Below are positions 43,863 to 53,656 of a DNA stretch of 64,000 bases, one piece after another (the first letter of the stretch is position 1; each line of letters begins with the position of its first letter). A program made the translations under genes and the position numbers. The stretch is from an uncultured Lachnospiraceae bacterium (GTDB lineage: Bacteria > Bacillota > Clostridia > Lachnospirales > Lachnospiraceae), in NCBI GenBank assembly GCA_951800685.1, contig CATOJY010000001.1:124001-188000 (forward strand). Direction: 5' to 3'. The notes beneath the pieces were generated by a model, which was not told the origin of the DNA, ran no database searches, and was given only the letters and a program-made list of their open reading frames with translations.

Positions 43863-45508
43863 AATGCTAACTGCAGCTGGCTAAACTTGGAATCATTTAC
43901 AAACATACTGCCGTTTATGAACATAGCGTTAGCAGCATTCAAGAAGCTGGAAGCTTTCAGCATCACGCTGTTAGAATCCATTGCCAGGAAATTATAATTG
44001 CACTCCAGCATAAGTCCGTATTTATAACTGTAGCAAATCCCGGTTGCATTCTTAGCTGCATGGAGCACAATATTATCCCAGCTGTGCCCTCCAAGCATAA
44101 CCTCAGGCACACTGCGGAACCACTGGATCACGTATTCCTGCAGGGATTCTGGCAGGACTCTCCAGGGAATCCTGATATTAGCAGCATTGTCGTCGGTGGC
44201 ATAAGGGATCATCCAGGTCATAAGCTCTACATGATTGCCCATGGCTATCTCATCGCGAAGCCATAATGCCGGTAAAGGCTCCCCAGTCTTAAGGTGTGAA
44301 AATCCTTTCCCCTTGGAAGCAACAAGCCTCATAAAATTTATCTGCGCTTCGCTATATCCTTCTTTTTCCAGCCGCTCTTTCTGTAACTCAAAACCAGACA
44401 AAAACTCATTGTAAATTGTCCGTATCCGGTCCAGGCTATACCCAGGATTCACATACTTGTGCAAGGACAAACCGCCATTTGCAATATTAAACAGCGTCTG
44501 CATGACCTCTTCGCTGTAGCTCATTGTAATGAGCGATACATCCAAACCATTGCTGATAAATTTCAGTAAGTATGCGCCTGTTGCAGCATCTATATTTCCG
44601 TTCAGGAATGGCGTGATATTATAAACCCTGTCAAGCCCAAGTGACAAGATCTCCTTTTGTGAACCATTCAGCCCAAACCCGCTGAACTGCTTAAGCAATG
44701 GATGTTCATGGTAGGTTGAACTACGGACACTCTCATTAGTCCACACCATCTCCTTTACTTCATAGGGATCTTCGACTATACGGAAAGCAGGCAGCTCACC
44801 CTGCCGCAGCAGCTGTGAAAGCCCGCTAGATGTTGTGCGCACTGGCTTATTGCTCTTGATAATATCAACCTTAATTAAGCCATCCTCTTTTTTCAGTGAG
44901 ACTGGGATAAGCGCATAAACAGTGTTACTACCATCTTCTTCACCAAGGCGTTTTACCAGATAATAAAGATCCTCGCCTGTACGCAGGTATAAATCCTCCT
45001 GAACGCCAGCATCGTGCGGCACAAGTTCATGACGCATTGCAGGTTTAAGTTGGACACTGTAAGAAGGCCTATTCCTAAACGCACGCTCGCATCCCAGCGC
45101 CGCTATGCTATGTATAGAATCCATACACTCCATAAACTGCTGTTTTACTTTCTCAGTGGCGGATCCGTGATAAATTGCCCCAAAAGTCTTTTTAAATTTA
45201 CCCATGGCTACAAGAACACCGCAGCACTCCATCCACCAGTGGTACTCTGGCAAATAATAATGCATTTTATAATTAATTGCCTTTTTAGTCGTATTCAGCG
45301 CAGAATCAGCAAGCTCTCCCGCGCTATAACAAAACTTAGTTCCGGTCTTACCCTCTAAATCTGAACTGTCTTGGTACAAATATAGTATAAAGTCACCTAA
45401 ACGTAACACCCCGGCATACTCGTCCAAAAGCGGTATCCATCCTTTCTCCTGCAAAGCCGCCTGTACTGCCATCAGTATACACTTATCAGTTGCTGTAAGT
45501 TTCTGCAT
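43859..45508 (-). CDS. Hypothetical 549-residue cytosolic protein
   Basis: A soluble protein with no signal or membrane helix. The first 100 residues resemble a small globular domain ('KCILMAVQAALQEKGWIPLL'), while the rest is mixed. Two segments stand out, 'GNIDAATGAYLLKFISNGLD' and 'ELMTWMIPYATDDNAA', but no family is recognised. It overlaps the signal peptidase gene by 23 bases. Confidence 0.6.
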   Translation of the reverse strand: MQKLTATDKCILMAVQAALQEKGWIPLLDEYAGVLRLGDFILYLYQDSSDLEGKTGTKFCYSAGELADSALNTTKKAINYKMHYYLPEYHWWMECCGVLVAMGKFKKTFGAIYHGSATEKVKQQFMECMDSIHSIAALGCERAFRNRPSYSVQLKPAMRHELVPHDAGVQEDLYLRTGEDLYYLVKRLGEEDGSNTVYALIPVSLKKEDGLIKVDIIKSNKPVRTTSSGLSQLLRQGELPAFRIVEDPYEVKEMVWTNESVRSSTYHEHPLLKQFSGFGLNGSQKEILSLGLDRVYNITPFLNGNIDAATGAYLLKFISNGLDVSLITMSYSEEVMQTLFNIANGGLSLHKYVNPGYSLDRIRTIYNEFLSGFELQKERLEKEGYSEAQINFMRLVASKGKGFSHLKTGEPLPALWLRDEIAMGNHVELMTWMIPYATDDNAANIRIPWRVLPESLQEYVIQWFRSVPEVMLGGHSWDNIVLHAAKNATGICYSYKYGLMLECNYNFLAMDSNSVMLKASSFLNAANAMFINGSMFVNDSKFSQLQLAL

Positions 45509-46010
45509 AAAGATCCTCCGTCTGCTTAATTATCTTAAACTCTGGGCTGATAAAAGCAACAGCCCTGCCTATTATCTGGCCCTTGTAAACATAAGGATTC
45601 TGCCATTCTCGTGAATCGTCGGAATCTGCACGGTTATCCCCTAGAAAAAAATAAGAATCCTCCGGTATACAATAAATGCCAGAATCCTCTGAGTAGGAAC
45701 CCACATAAGGCTCGTTAAGGAAAACACCATTAACATACACAGTACCTTGCCGAATATCAATAATATCACCTGGCTCCCCTATAAGCCGTTTTATCATATA
45801 ACAGCTTTCCTCATCCGAATAGAACATTACTAAATCCCCACGCTCCACGGTCTTTCCTCTTCTTACGAGGAGCTTGCTTCCCGCCGGTATTGTAGGTTCC
45901 ATGCTCCCGCTCGGGACAGTAATCCTTACAAATAATGAACCACACATAAAGAATACAAAAAGTATAGCTGACAGCACAAAGAGTACTACAATCCATAACT
46001 TTCTTGCCAT
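45486..46010 (-). CDS. lepB: Type I signal peptidase (Ser-Lys)
   Basis: A 174-residue bacterial-type signal peptidase: one N-terminal helix (about 5-28), catalytic Ser36 in 'ITVPSGSMEPTIPAGS', catalytic Lys in 'CYMIKRLIGEPGDIIDI', and the box E motif 'FFLGDNRADSDDSREW'. It is distinct from the SipW-type enzyme at 22.2 kb and sits among orphan exported proteins, so the element carries two differing signal peptidases. It probably processes element proteins such as those at 34-44 kb or the NlpC/P60 protein. Confidence 0.95.
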   Translation of the reverse strand: MARKLWIVVLFVLSAILFVFFMCGSLFVRITVPSGSMEPTIPAGSKLLVRRGKTVERGDLVMFYSDEESCYMIKRLIGEPGDIIDIRQGTVYVNGVFLNEPYVGSYSEDSGIYCIPEDSYFFLGDNRADSDDSREWQNPYVYKGQIIGRAVAFISPEFKIIKQTEDLYAETYSN

Positions 46011-46016
46011 AGTAAT

Positions 46017-46412
46017 TTATTCCCTCCTAGTTATAAAGTATTTAGTGAAAATCCCATGGTCTTTTAAGCACTCATCAAGCAGCAATGTGTAATCAAAAAA
46101 ACTATCGGGATTACACACAACCATAATCTCCTTCTTGCGGAAATCATAATCCGTTATAATACGGATCCCTACCCTTGCTGCCAGGCTGTTCAGGAAATCT
46201 TTGTATAGTTCAGTTATTAGTTCCTGAAACTGCAGGTTTCTCCCTTTATTAATGCTGTAAAATGCAAGCAGTTCCTTAGGTGGCTTCAAATCTGGAACTA
46301 TGGTAATGCCGGGTAGGCGGATAGGCTGCTCAAATTCTACAGCCAACCTTACCTGGCTGTCTGCTGAAATATGCTCCTCGAAGTTCTGAACCCTGCAAAG
46401 AGTAACTCCCAT
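46017..46412 (-). CDS. Hypothetical 131-residue protein
   Basis: A soluble alpha/beta protein; 'LAVEFEQPIRLPGITIVPDL' and a C-terminal 'EIMVVCNPDSFFDYTLLLDE' are the most structured parts. ATG 46412 has GGAGG seven bases upstream. Not recognised. It is coupled to the RuvC-like gene, whose stop overlaps its ribosome site region. Confidence 0.58.
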   Translation of the reverse strand: MGVTLCRVQNFEEHISADSQVRLAVEFEQPIRLPGITIVPDLKPPKELLAFYSINKGRNLQFQELITELYKDFLNSLAARVGIRIITDYDFRKKEIMVVCNPDSFFDYTLLLDECLKDHGIFTKYFITRRE

Positions 46413-46414
46413 AA

Positions 46415-47434
46415 TCATACCTCCTCGTGCATTGGAAACAGCTCACAGATTGCTTCGACAGAGTTATACATCCGCAGGTAGCTCTTCTTAAAAATAAACA
46501 GAACCATAACCTTGCCCTTGTCCTCTTTAAAATCAAACTGCCACATTAAAGGCTGTAAGTACTTATCAGGCAGAACAGTCACAACAAAATTCCAGTTAGA
46601 GCTTGCCATCTTTATATTCTGTGCAACACTGTATTCTGCATTAAAAGACAATACTGCCGGGATTAGAGAATACCGCAGTATCCCTAATTTCTCGTCAACA
46701 GTCCCTGGGAATGATAAGCTATTTTTGTCTACGTATGCGTATCCTACAATGGTTTTATGCCTTTTTTCGATAGTGCCGCAAATCTTACGCTGCCCTTTCT
46801 CATTATGTGAATACTTCAAATATCCCATCAGAATCCCTAATGCATCGAATGCATCGAAATCGGTTGAAAAACGTCTGCAACGGTAACTGTCAAAGAAAGG
46901 GTAAATCCGGCATAATTCCGTAGCCATCTTAAACTTTGAGTTAAAAACAGATTTTGGTTTTAACCCGCGCCCGGCAAGTTCTGCTTTGTCAAGCACCCTG
47001 CTCTTCCACGTCTGCGGGTATATCGAATGCAGCTCTGCATTCTCCATTGCAGGATTCCTTGCAATCCATGACCTTAGCCGCCCACGCAAGTCGGAAAGAA
47101 CTGCATGTGCTGTAGGCGCTATGGTACTGGGTATTGGTTCCTCATGCACAACAAGCGTGACACGCACCCCATCCAGCAATTCCCTTAAAAATCCCTCCAA
47201 ATCCCGGAAAAATAATTCTTTGTTCGGGTCATCCCTCTTAAAGTCAATAAGTATCCAAAATGTCGCAGTTTTATCCAGCAGGAAGATACCAGTGCAGCTT
47301 GTTGACTGGTCTATCCCAACTAAATAGGAAGTTTTCTTATTCAACTTAATTTTCGCATCATAGGACCTGCATGGCTCAATAATCTGCATTACGCCCTTAG
47401 GGCGCACGTAAATACACCCTGAAAGTAAAGCCAT
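46415..47434 (-). CDS. RuvC-like RNase H-fold nuclease
   Basis: A 339-residue protein with a RuvC/RNase H-type core: 'YLVGIDQSTSCTGIFLLDK' (first catalytic Asp, about 40), 'LVVHEEPIPS' (Glu, about 98) and 'STDFDAFDALGILMGYLK' (C-terminal Asp cluster, about 200). A further 110 residues of unknown fold follow. RuvC-like proteins resolve Holliday junctions or cut branched DNA. ATG 47434 has AGGGGG upstream; a GTG two codons earlier is possible. Confidence 0.75.
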   Translation of the reverse strand: MALLSGCIYVRPKGVMQIIEPCRSYDAKIKLNKKTSYLVGIDQSTSCTGIFLLDKTATFWILIDFKRDDPNKELFFRDLEGFLRELLDGVRVTLVVHEEPIPSTIAPTAHAVLSDLRGRLRSWIARNPAMENAELHSIYPQTWKSRVLDKAELAGRGLKPKSVFNSKFKMATELCRIYPFFDSYRCRRFSTDFDAFDALGILMGYLKYSHNEKGQRKICGTIEKRHKTIVGYAYVDKNSLSFPGTVDEKLGILRYSLIPAVLSFNAEYSVAQNIKMASSNWNFVVTVLPDKYLQPLMWQFDFKEDKGKVMVLFIFKKSYLRMYNSVEAICELFPMHEEV

Positions 47435-47445
47435 TGTCACACCCC

Positions 47446-48069
47446 CTAACCATTAAATAAATTCTCAAGATCATACACCGTAACATTGCCACTGTCATAT
47501 CTATCTGCCTTTTTACCAAAAAGTTCATTATACACATCTGTGACAGAAAAGCCTTGCTGCATAAGAAGTATGAAAAGTGTAATCATTTCCTCGTTCGCAC
47601 CGCTAGCCATAAGTAATGAACTTAATTCCAAGAAAGATGCGGGGGCTACTTCCCCTTTTGTTACGCTAAAACGGTTACGCTTCCTGCTATTCGAGGGTAT
47701 AGCCATGTTTTTAAAGATTGTGTTAAATCCAAGTGCAGCCTGCATTGCTGCATCTGACCGCAAAAGCTTATTCGCTTCATGGTAGTAATCTGAACGTATG
47801 CCCTCGACTTCCGTTGAATACAAAGCGCGGAATTTCACGTAGGAGCCACTTCGGCCGCAGGAGAAGCAATTGAATACATGCAATGTATCATTCATGCTGC
47901 AGGACGGTGAATAATCAACATGAAAAGGGCATTTAATGACAACATCAAATGCCCTTTGAACACTATCCTTTTCTAAATTATGTTCCTTTATAAATCTCTC
48001 AAAGCTGTAATCAGGTGAACTGTTCACATACTCAATCACCTGCTTGAGTTTTCCATCATCCACAATCAT
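47446..48069 (-). CDS. CHC2 zinc-finger protein, primase-like, without Toprim
   Basis: A 207-residue protein with a DnaG-type CHC2 zinc-binding domain at about 45-85: 'VIKCPFHVDYSPSCSMND', then 'FNCFSCGRSGSYVKF' (CxxH...CxxC). The Toprim catalytic domain of DnaG is absent, and the remaining 120 residues are helical. It may supply template recognition to a separate polymerase or to host primase. The start overlaps the Hsp70 stop. Confidence 0.75.
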   Translation of the reverse strand: MIVDDGKLKQVIEYVNSSPDYSFERFIKEHNLEKDSVQRAFDVVIKCPFHVDYSPSCSMNDTLHVFNCFSCGRSGSYVKFRALYSTEVEGIRSDYYHEANKLLRSDAAMQAALGFNTIFKNMAIPSNSRKRNRFSVTKGEVAPASFLELSSLLMASGANEEMITLFILLMQQGFSVTDVYNELFGKKADRYDSGNVTVYDLENLFNG

Positions 48070-49831
48070 CTATCGTCCTCAACTTTGGCCCCGTAAACTG
48101 CCTGAGCGCATTCCCAATATCCTTCGCAGAATAAACTGATGGGTAGCCGCTGATCATATCAAGCAATTTTCCCTGCTCATCCTCAGGCAGTCTATTAATC
48201 ACCTTCTTCCACCGCAGTACCCATTTATCTTCTTGCGTGGAGTTTCCCTTGTCGCTAACAGCATTCAAGCTTAACTTCTTTTCCTTATAAACACCATTAA
48301 TTGCAGCTTTACAGGTAAGTAGGCAATCCGTATTAACAGACAGCTGTATGGCGAGGTCAGGTACACCCTTTGGCGCTTTTTCGATGCCATCAATAACAAT
48401 TTTGCCAAGCTCTATGCACTCCTCGGGGTACATAGAGTTGCCCTGGAATATACGTATATCGACATGCTCCTGGTTATCCTGTGTAGTAGTGAACATACTC
48501 TCCGCCAGCATGGGAAGCTGCGAATTTTTCCTAATTAGTGGAAGCACTGTGTCACCACTGAGGATGCCAATACTCTGCGGGAGTATATCGAAAATCTGCA
48601 CGCTTGTATCACCATACATAAAATCTCGGGCACGTATCCCCGCCCCTTTAGCAACAGACTCATCAGGGTCGAGGGTTCTGTTAATACGGAAACCTGGGAA
48701 ATCCCGTGAGAGCATATCAACGAGTATTGGGTTCTTGGTGGAACCTCCCATGAGTATAATAGTGTCAACATCGCAGTCGCATTCCCTAAGCACATTGTTG
48801 GTCTTTTTCTTAGTCCTTGTGTAAATTGGAAGAAAGGCATTGTAGAAATTCTGGTATGACATTCTTACCACTTCATCCACATGGCTGCCGTCTGCCAGCA
48901 CTACGTCGACACTCAGACAGTGCGTGGCGTACACATCCGTTTTCGCGTTACACACCTTTTTTGTTAGCCTCTTCCTGTCTAAACTTGTTATCGTGCTCAG
49001 ATCATAATTCTTGGTGGGGTACTTGTCCCTTAACGTATCCCCTAGTATGCGGATTAATTCCTTGTAAAGCTCATCATCGTAGTCATCCCCACCAAGATGG
49101 CCATCACCGTCTATTGCCTGCGGTTCAATTAGTTTACGGTTGGAATGGTCGTCCTCTGGCGGCTCGATACCATAAATACGGTACAGCTTATTGAGCGAGC
49201 TACGCTCACTGATACGTATGAGTGAAATATCAAAAGTCCCGCCGCCTAAATCGTACACCAGTGCGTATTGCACATTTGCTTCATTCTTATCCAAACGGTA
49301 ATTCAGCGCTGCGGCTGTTGGCTCACGCATAATATGAATGCAGTTCAACCCGGCCAACTCGCAAGCCTTCTTTGTATTTTCGATGCCTGTCTGGTTAAAG
49401 TATGCTGGGACAGTGACCACAATATCCTTAACCTCACCATAGATTCCGCCAGTCTGTGCAACCAAACCTTTCAAGATCTCTGCGGATACCTCCGCAGGTG
49501 ACATCACTCTCTCTTCACCGTTAAACTGAAAAACAACAGCAGCGTCCGCATCCTGCATCATTCTTTTTACTGAGCGTACTACACTGTTATCAGGATCCAT
49601 ATCATAAGCTTCCTGTCCGACAATAAAATTATCGCCTCCCCTCCAGGCAACTACAGATGGCATCGTATGTTTGCCATTAGCCAGCGTAATTATCTTAGAG
49701 CCTTCCGTGCCTAATCCTACGCTAATTGCAGAATTGGTAGTGCCAAGGTCTATCCCGAAAGGTACCTTATCAGCTTTTTTAACCCCAGAACCCAAGCTGT
49801 TATCCCCAAAGCATTTCATATCGTCAATCAT
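48056..49831 (-). CDS. Hsp70/DnaK-family chaperone encoded by the element
   Basis: A 591-residue Hsp70. Phosphate 1 'PFGIDLGTTNSAISVGLG' (about 25-42), 'VVAWRGGDNFIVGQEA', 'ITVPAYFNQTGIENTKKACE', phosphate 2 'YALVYDLGGGTFDISLIR' and the adenosine motif 'IILMGGSTKNPILVDM' are all intact, so ATP hydrolysis is likely. A beta-sandwich substrate-binding region follows ('VDIRIFQGNSMYPEE'), with a short lid and no EEVD end. It is clearly not host dnaK (no grpE or dnaJ nearby) and may remodel replication or partition proteins. Confidence 0.93.
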   Translation of the reverse strand: MIDDMKCFGDNSLGSGVKKADKVPFGIDLGTTNSAISVGLGTEGSKIITLANGKHTMPSVVAWRGGDNFIVGQEAYDMDPDNSVVRSVKRMMQDADAAVVFQFNGEERVMSPAEVSAEILKGLVAQTGGIYGEVKDIVVTVPAYFNQTGIENTKKACELAGLNCIHIMREPTAAALNYRLDKNEANVQYALVYDLGGGTFDISLIRISERSSLNKLYRIYGIEPPEDDHSNRKLIEPQAIDGDGHLGGDDYDDELYKELIRILGDTLRDKYPTKNYDLSTITSLDRKRLTKKVCNAKTDVYATHCLSVDVVLADGSHVDEVVRMSYQNFYNAFLPIYTRTKKKTNNVLRECDCDVDTIILMGGSTKNPILVDMLSRDFPGFRINRTLDPDESVAKGAGIRARDFMYGDTSVQIFDILPQSIGILSGDTVLPLIRKNSQLPMLAESMFTTTQDNQEHVDIRIFQGNSMYPEECIELGKIVIDGIEKAPKGVPDLAIQLSVNTDCLLTCKAAINGVYKEKKLSLNAVSDKGNSTQEDKWVLRWKKVINRLPEDEQGKLLDMISGYPSVYSAKDIGNALRQFTGPKLRTIDDCG

Positions 49832-49841
49832 AGTTCCCTCC

Positions 49842-50414
49842 CTAAATGAATGTGTTAAGCTCGTGCAGGCTAACCTGCTCTACCCCAGGCAGATTAAAGT
49901 CTGCCATACCAAATGAGTTGTCTAGTATAGCAAAAAATTGGCATTTCTCCATTTCTATGAAGGGTACAAAAGAAATAGTATCGCTGCACCCATCCCCCAG
50001 ACCAACACTCAGGAAATCGAGAAAGTATGCCAATGTGTCATTTTCCGCAACACGGTCTCCATTACAATCTGTAAGGTCGCGTGAGAAATTCAGCAAGTCC
50101 TCGTATCCAATAGACACTATACAATCCTCTGGCATATTCAATTCCAGGACAACAGAATCATTTGCCTTTACCGGAATAAAATCACACACAGAAGCGCCAA
50201 TACTCTTAATAGTTGAATCTTTATGGCCTACACGGCTCAGGCACGCTATCGGGGAATCATGGTATCCTACTACTTCCTCAAAGTACTTCTTTATAGAGTC
50301 AATTAGCTTAGGGTGCAGCTGGGGAAGCGTATTGAAATTTATAATGCGTTTCTTCTCCCTTAACTCCATAGCCAAAGCTTTTGGTATTGCTGTAACCATA
50401 CGTACTGTTCGCAT
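49842..50414 (-). CDS. Hypothetical 190-residue protein
   Basis: A soluble protein from ATG 50414 (AAGGAGG five bases upstream) beginning 'MRTVRMVTAIPKALAMELRE'. Mixed alpha/beta, acidic C-terminal half ('LPEDCIVS' style segments), no named domain. It lies between the DnaB-like gene and the Hsp70 gene, so a role in DNA replication is possible by context only. Confidence 0.58.
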   Translation of the reverse strand: MRTVRMVTAIPKALAMELREKKRIINFNTLPQLHPKLIDSIKKYFEEVVGYHDSPIACLSRVGHKDSTIKSIGASVCDFIPVKANDSVVLELNMPEDCIVSIGYEDLLNFSRDLTDCNGDRVAENDTLAYFLDFLSVGLGDGCSDTISFVPFIEMEKCQFFAILDNSFGMADFNLPGVEQVSLHELNTFI

Positions 50415-50424
50415 ATTAACCTCC

Positions 50425-52038
50425 TTACAATGTATAGTCATAATCATCGTCATACGAGTTTTCTAAATCAAGTAATGCTTGCTCTGCACTGGTCACATCT
50501 CGCTGGTCGGTGGCTTGGTCCTCCAGATTGTATTCGAAATGGCATACATCAAAGCATTTCCTTAAAATAACCTGCTCTGTTAACCTTGGCGCGTTACGCC
50601 GCTTCTTGTTCTCAAGTGCAATCAGCCCCTGCTTTGCAAGAATCTCCGTGTCACGTAAAACAAACAGTTCATCTGCCTCAGCCTCGAGTGTAGAACTCTC
50701 TTTCGTAGTCGCTATATCACTTGGTATCTTGCGGCCACTTGACAAATAGTCTTTAGCGGCTGCAGAGGGATGTGACGCAATTAAGACACAGACCGGGTAC
50801 TCACGCTTAAAGTTTCGGGCAGTGATTGCAAGATTATGTACGTTTTCCTGGTTTGTCTTCCCGCTGGTTTCAAGTGCAAGCGAATGGTCAATAATAACCA
50901 TATCAAATGCGGTTTGCTTATAATCATCAACCAATTCTTGGTGGAGCGTGTCATAGCTATAAGCTTTCCTTAAGCTTAGGTTGCCGCTCTCATACAACTC
51001 AGCTTTCGCAAGCCGTATAATCCTCCGAATCTCCTCGGGCTGCTCTTCTTCATTAGTAAGCATAGGCACTGTCACGTACTTACTAAATCTTTTATAAATA
51101 TAATTCACGAGCAGGTCACCCCATACATTAGCTGAAGCGCCCTCACCATACATATAAAGCACCTTTTTATTATCCAGCAGGACTGTTGTAGCCGCGTCCT
51201 TACAAAACATGGACTTGCCTATATTCACAGAACCAACTACGACTACAAGCCTGTGTCTTAAAATTGGCGTGCCGGCTTCTAAACCATCACCGTCAAGTTC
51301 TGGGATTCCCCAGTTTGCTATTGGAATGAAAGAATTTCTTAATTCCCTAGACATCGTGTCTACAATCTCGAGGGAGTTGACTGTCACCAAAGAGCTGGCG
51401 TCATCAACATCCTGTAACCTACGATGAATTTCCCCATTCATCATTGTAGAGTACTCAAGCCAGTCCTCAAACCCGGCGTAAACCCGCTTCCCTATCCTGA
51501 GGTTTCCCGTGATAATTGCATTTTGCGCCTGCACACTCTGCATACCAACATGCGCAATAAAAGCAGACCTGTATGCAGGTAAGTAATTCTCTACTTTTGA
51601 ACTGTCAAATGCCATCTCAAAGCATTTGTCGTACAAGTCCATGGAACGCGTGTAAAGCCTCTGCATCGCTGTCTCCCGGGCGGTCTGTATGCTCAAGTTA
51701 CTGCTCAACCCTTCGTATTCCAGGTATCTTTTAATCTGTATACATGGGTTAGTAACTAAATCTTCTACAGACACGGAAACAATCTGGCTAAATATCTCCT
51801 TAGTCATTTCCGGCTTAAACCCCTCTGCAGTTATCTTTATCTTGTTCATTTCATACAGGGCTTTTAGTAACACATGGTATTCCATGGAGAACTCCTCAAG
51901 CTTAATATAACTTAAAATACTCCCAAGTACTCCGGCATAATTCTCATAATGATAGTTTTTATGTGGGAGCACACCGCTGATAAGAACACTGACAACCCCT
52001 TGTAATTCCTCATCAGCAATTATATCAATATCAAGCAT
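50425..52038 (-). CDS. DnaB-like replicative helicase ATPase
   Basis: A 537-residue RecA-fold ATPase. Walker A is 'VVVVGSVNIGKSMFCKDAA' (GSVNIGKS, about 269-276), and Walker B 'FDMVIIDHSLALETSGK' (about 365). Later parts 'RREYPVCVLIASHPSAAAK'-like and 'DELFVLRDTEILAKQGLIAL' follow the DnaB/RadA core order. The N-terminal 250 residues are helical and diverged from host DnaB. It probably unwinds element DNA. The acidic C-terminal tail ends 'DYDYTL'. Confidence 0.8.
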   Translation of the reverse strand: MLDIDIIADEELQGVVSVLISGVLPHKNYHYENYAGVLGSILSYIKLEEFSMEYHVLLKALYEMNKIKITAEGFKPEMTKEIFSQIVSVSVEDLVTNPCIQIKRYLEYEGLSSNLSIQTARETAMQRLYTRSMDLYDKCFEMAFDSSKVENYLPAYRSAFIAHVGMQSVQAQNAIITGNLRIGKRVYAGFEDWLEYSTMMNGEIHRRLQDVDDASSLVTVNSLEIVDTMSRELRNSFIPIANWGIPELDGDGLEAGTPILRHRLVVVVGSVNIGKSMFCKDAATTVLLDNKKVLYMYGEGASANVWGDLLVNYIYKRFSKYVTVPMLTNEEEQPEEIRRIIRLAKAELYESGNLSLRKAYSYDTLHQELVDDYKQTAFDMVIIDHSLALETSGKTNQENVHNLAITARNFKREYPVCVLIASHPSAAAKDYLSSGRKIPSDIATTKESSTLEAEADELFVLRDTEILAKQGLIALENKKRRNAPRLTEQVILRKCFDVCHFEYNLEDQATDQRDVTSAEQALLDLENSYDDDYDYTL

Positions 52039-52046
52039 AGTAACCC

Positions 52047-53354
52047 CTACTGCCAGTGATGTTCAATTTTGCCTTGTGTTTCCAGTACGGCAGTACACTC
52101 CTTCCCTAAAATATTCTTTACCATCTGGCTGCGCTTATAAATATTCTCATAAAAGAAATCGGACTCGTATGTGTCTTTCGTAAGCATGAAGTACACATCA
52201 AGCTTCTTGTCGTTAAGACCCCTGTAAGCGCGTCCTATCATTTGCTCGACATTCAAAGTAAGTTCATAAAACATTACCCAGTCGCAGTCCAAGTCTATTG
52301 CTTCTGTAATTGAAGTTATAACTACATCTAGTTCCCTGTCCTTATTAAACCTCTGCATGGTCTCCCTGTCCTCGGAACGCTTCGTACAACCATTAATGCA
52401 TCCATAGCGAATGCCGGCTTTTTCCAGAAAAGGGATAATCCATCCCCTAATTGAATGCCTGTTGACATAGATAAGACCACGTGATCCTTTGTGTTCTTCT
52501 ATAAAGCTTACTAGTGCCATTGCCTGGTTCACGGCGCCGTCCCCTTTACAAAGCTCTGCCATATCTTGCCCCCTTGCACCGAACTGGTGAGGCATACATT
52601 CCACAAAGTAAGGAAAGCCACTAATCTTTGAACTGATGCCAAAATCATTACGTTTCCTTTCGATGAAGAACAAAGGGTCGTCCATAATTCGAAACTTGCC
52701 AGACCTAAGATTCCTTGCAAGCTTAGCGCTATCCGGGTATTTTTCGTTGTCCAACATACTAGCCAAGCTAGCGTATTGCTTTACATCCGAAGTAATAGGT
52801 GTCGCCGTCAAGGCAAAACAGTATTCAAAAGCACGGCACATGCCTCTCAGCATGACAGCAGAATTTGCGTCTGTCGTGTTGCTTAAATTATGGGCTTCAT
52901 CAATAATTAAGCAGCAGTATTCCTGTTTATTCTCTAATAACTTTGACATAACTGCATTATTCTGGAGGCAGCTATGCGTAATAACCAGTACAGTTGCTTT
53001 TAGGAAATCGCCCGAAAGAATTTTCTCCTTAACGACCGTCCTCTCTGCATTCAATGCCATGACAGAAACACCAATGCATCTCTGTAGCTTAACTGGGGTC
53101 TGCTCAAGCTGTTTATTCTTAACAATTATGATAAATTTCCGACTAGAATCCTCATTCAGCAACATCCTAATAATCCCGGACGCCAAGTATGTCTTGCCAA
53201 GCCCAGTGTCATAAGAAATAATTGCGCGTTTCCGGTATATCGCGGATAATACATCTACAGTCTGTAGACCAACAAGGCTATCCGCAGCTAAAACAAAATT
53301 ACCCGCAACGTACGATTTTAAATTCTTTAGCCCACTGTACAAAGTATCATACAT
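52047..53354 (-). CDS. SNF2/SF2-type DNA helicase
   Basis: A 435-residue superfamily 2 helicase. Motif I 'ISYDTGLGKTYLASGII' (Walker A about 49-55), DEAH box 'LIIDEAHNLSNTTD' (about 152), motif III 'FALTATPITS', and motif VI 'QMIGRAYRGLNDKK'. The compact length lacks extra domains. It is likely a DNA translocase or helicase in replication or repair of the element. ATG 53354, after GGGGGTG, overlaps the stop of the upstream gene. Confidence 0.85.
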   Translation of the reverse strand: MYDTLYSGLKNLKSYVAGNFVLAADSLVGLQTVDVLSAIYRKRAIISYDTGLGKTYLASGIIRMLLNEDSSRKFIIIVKNKQLEQTPVKLQRCIGVSVMALNAERTVVKEKILSGDFLKATVLVITHSCLQNNAVMSKLLENKQEYCCLIIDEAHNLSNTTDANSAVMLRGMCRAFEYCFALTATPITSDVKQYASLASMLDNEKYPDSAKLARNLRSGKFRIMDDPLFFIERKRNDFGISSKISGFPYFVECMPHQFGARGQDMAELCKGDGAVNQAMALVSFIEEHKGSRGLIYVNRHSIRGWIIPFLEKAGIRYGCINGCTKRSEDRETMQRFNKDRELDVVITSITEAIDLDCDWVMFYELTLNVEQMIGRAYRGLNDKKLDVYFMLTKDTYESDFFYENIYKRSQMVKNILGKECTAVLETQGKIEHHWQ

Positions 53355-53655
53355 TAGATGCACCCCCGAGTTCAGGGATAATGCCCAGTATGCAGTCACG
53401 CAATACAGGGTTGCGCAACATGAAAAATTCTAATAACCTGAAATAGTCCTTTTTCTCCCGTATTTGCTTTACGCATTCAGTGAGGGATGCACTGCATTTA
53501 AATCCCGCTGGCACCGGATGTGTCAGCTTAAAAGCTCTTAACATATTCTTGCATCCAACAATCTCTATATCCTCTATAGTAGTATCAATATCGTCTATCC
53601 ACCTCTTATTACAGATATCAGCATATAAATGTTCAAGTACGTCAACAACTCCCAC
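53347..53655 (-). CDS. Hypothetical 102-residue protein
   Basis: A small, mainly helical protein starting at GTG 53655 (GGAGG seven bases upstream). Not recognised. It overlaps the helicase start, so both are translated together. Confidence 0.6.
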   Translation of the reverse strand: MGVVDVLEHLYADICNKRWIDDIDTTIEDIEIVGCKNMLRAFKLTHPVPAGFKCSASLTECVKQIREKKDYFRLLEFFMLRNPVLRDCILGIIPELGGASNV

Positions 53656-53656
53656 T

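Noticed and set aside
48056-49831. Host DnaK
   Set aside because: No hrcA, grpE or dnaJ neighbours, a short divergent C-terminal part and location inside the element argue for an element gene.
49846-50466. 206-codon plus-strand frame
   Set aside because: Antisense to the gene at 49842-50414, in a region where all convincing genes are on the minus strand; composition looks like a shadow frame.
52636-53214. 192-codon plus-strand frame
   Set aside because: Antisense to the SNF2-type helicase, whose motifs are intact on the other strand.
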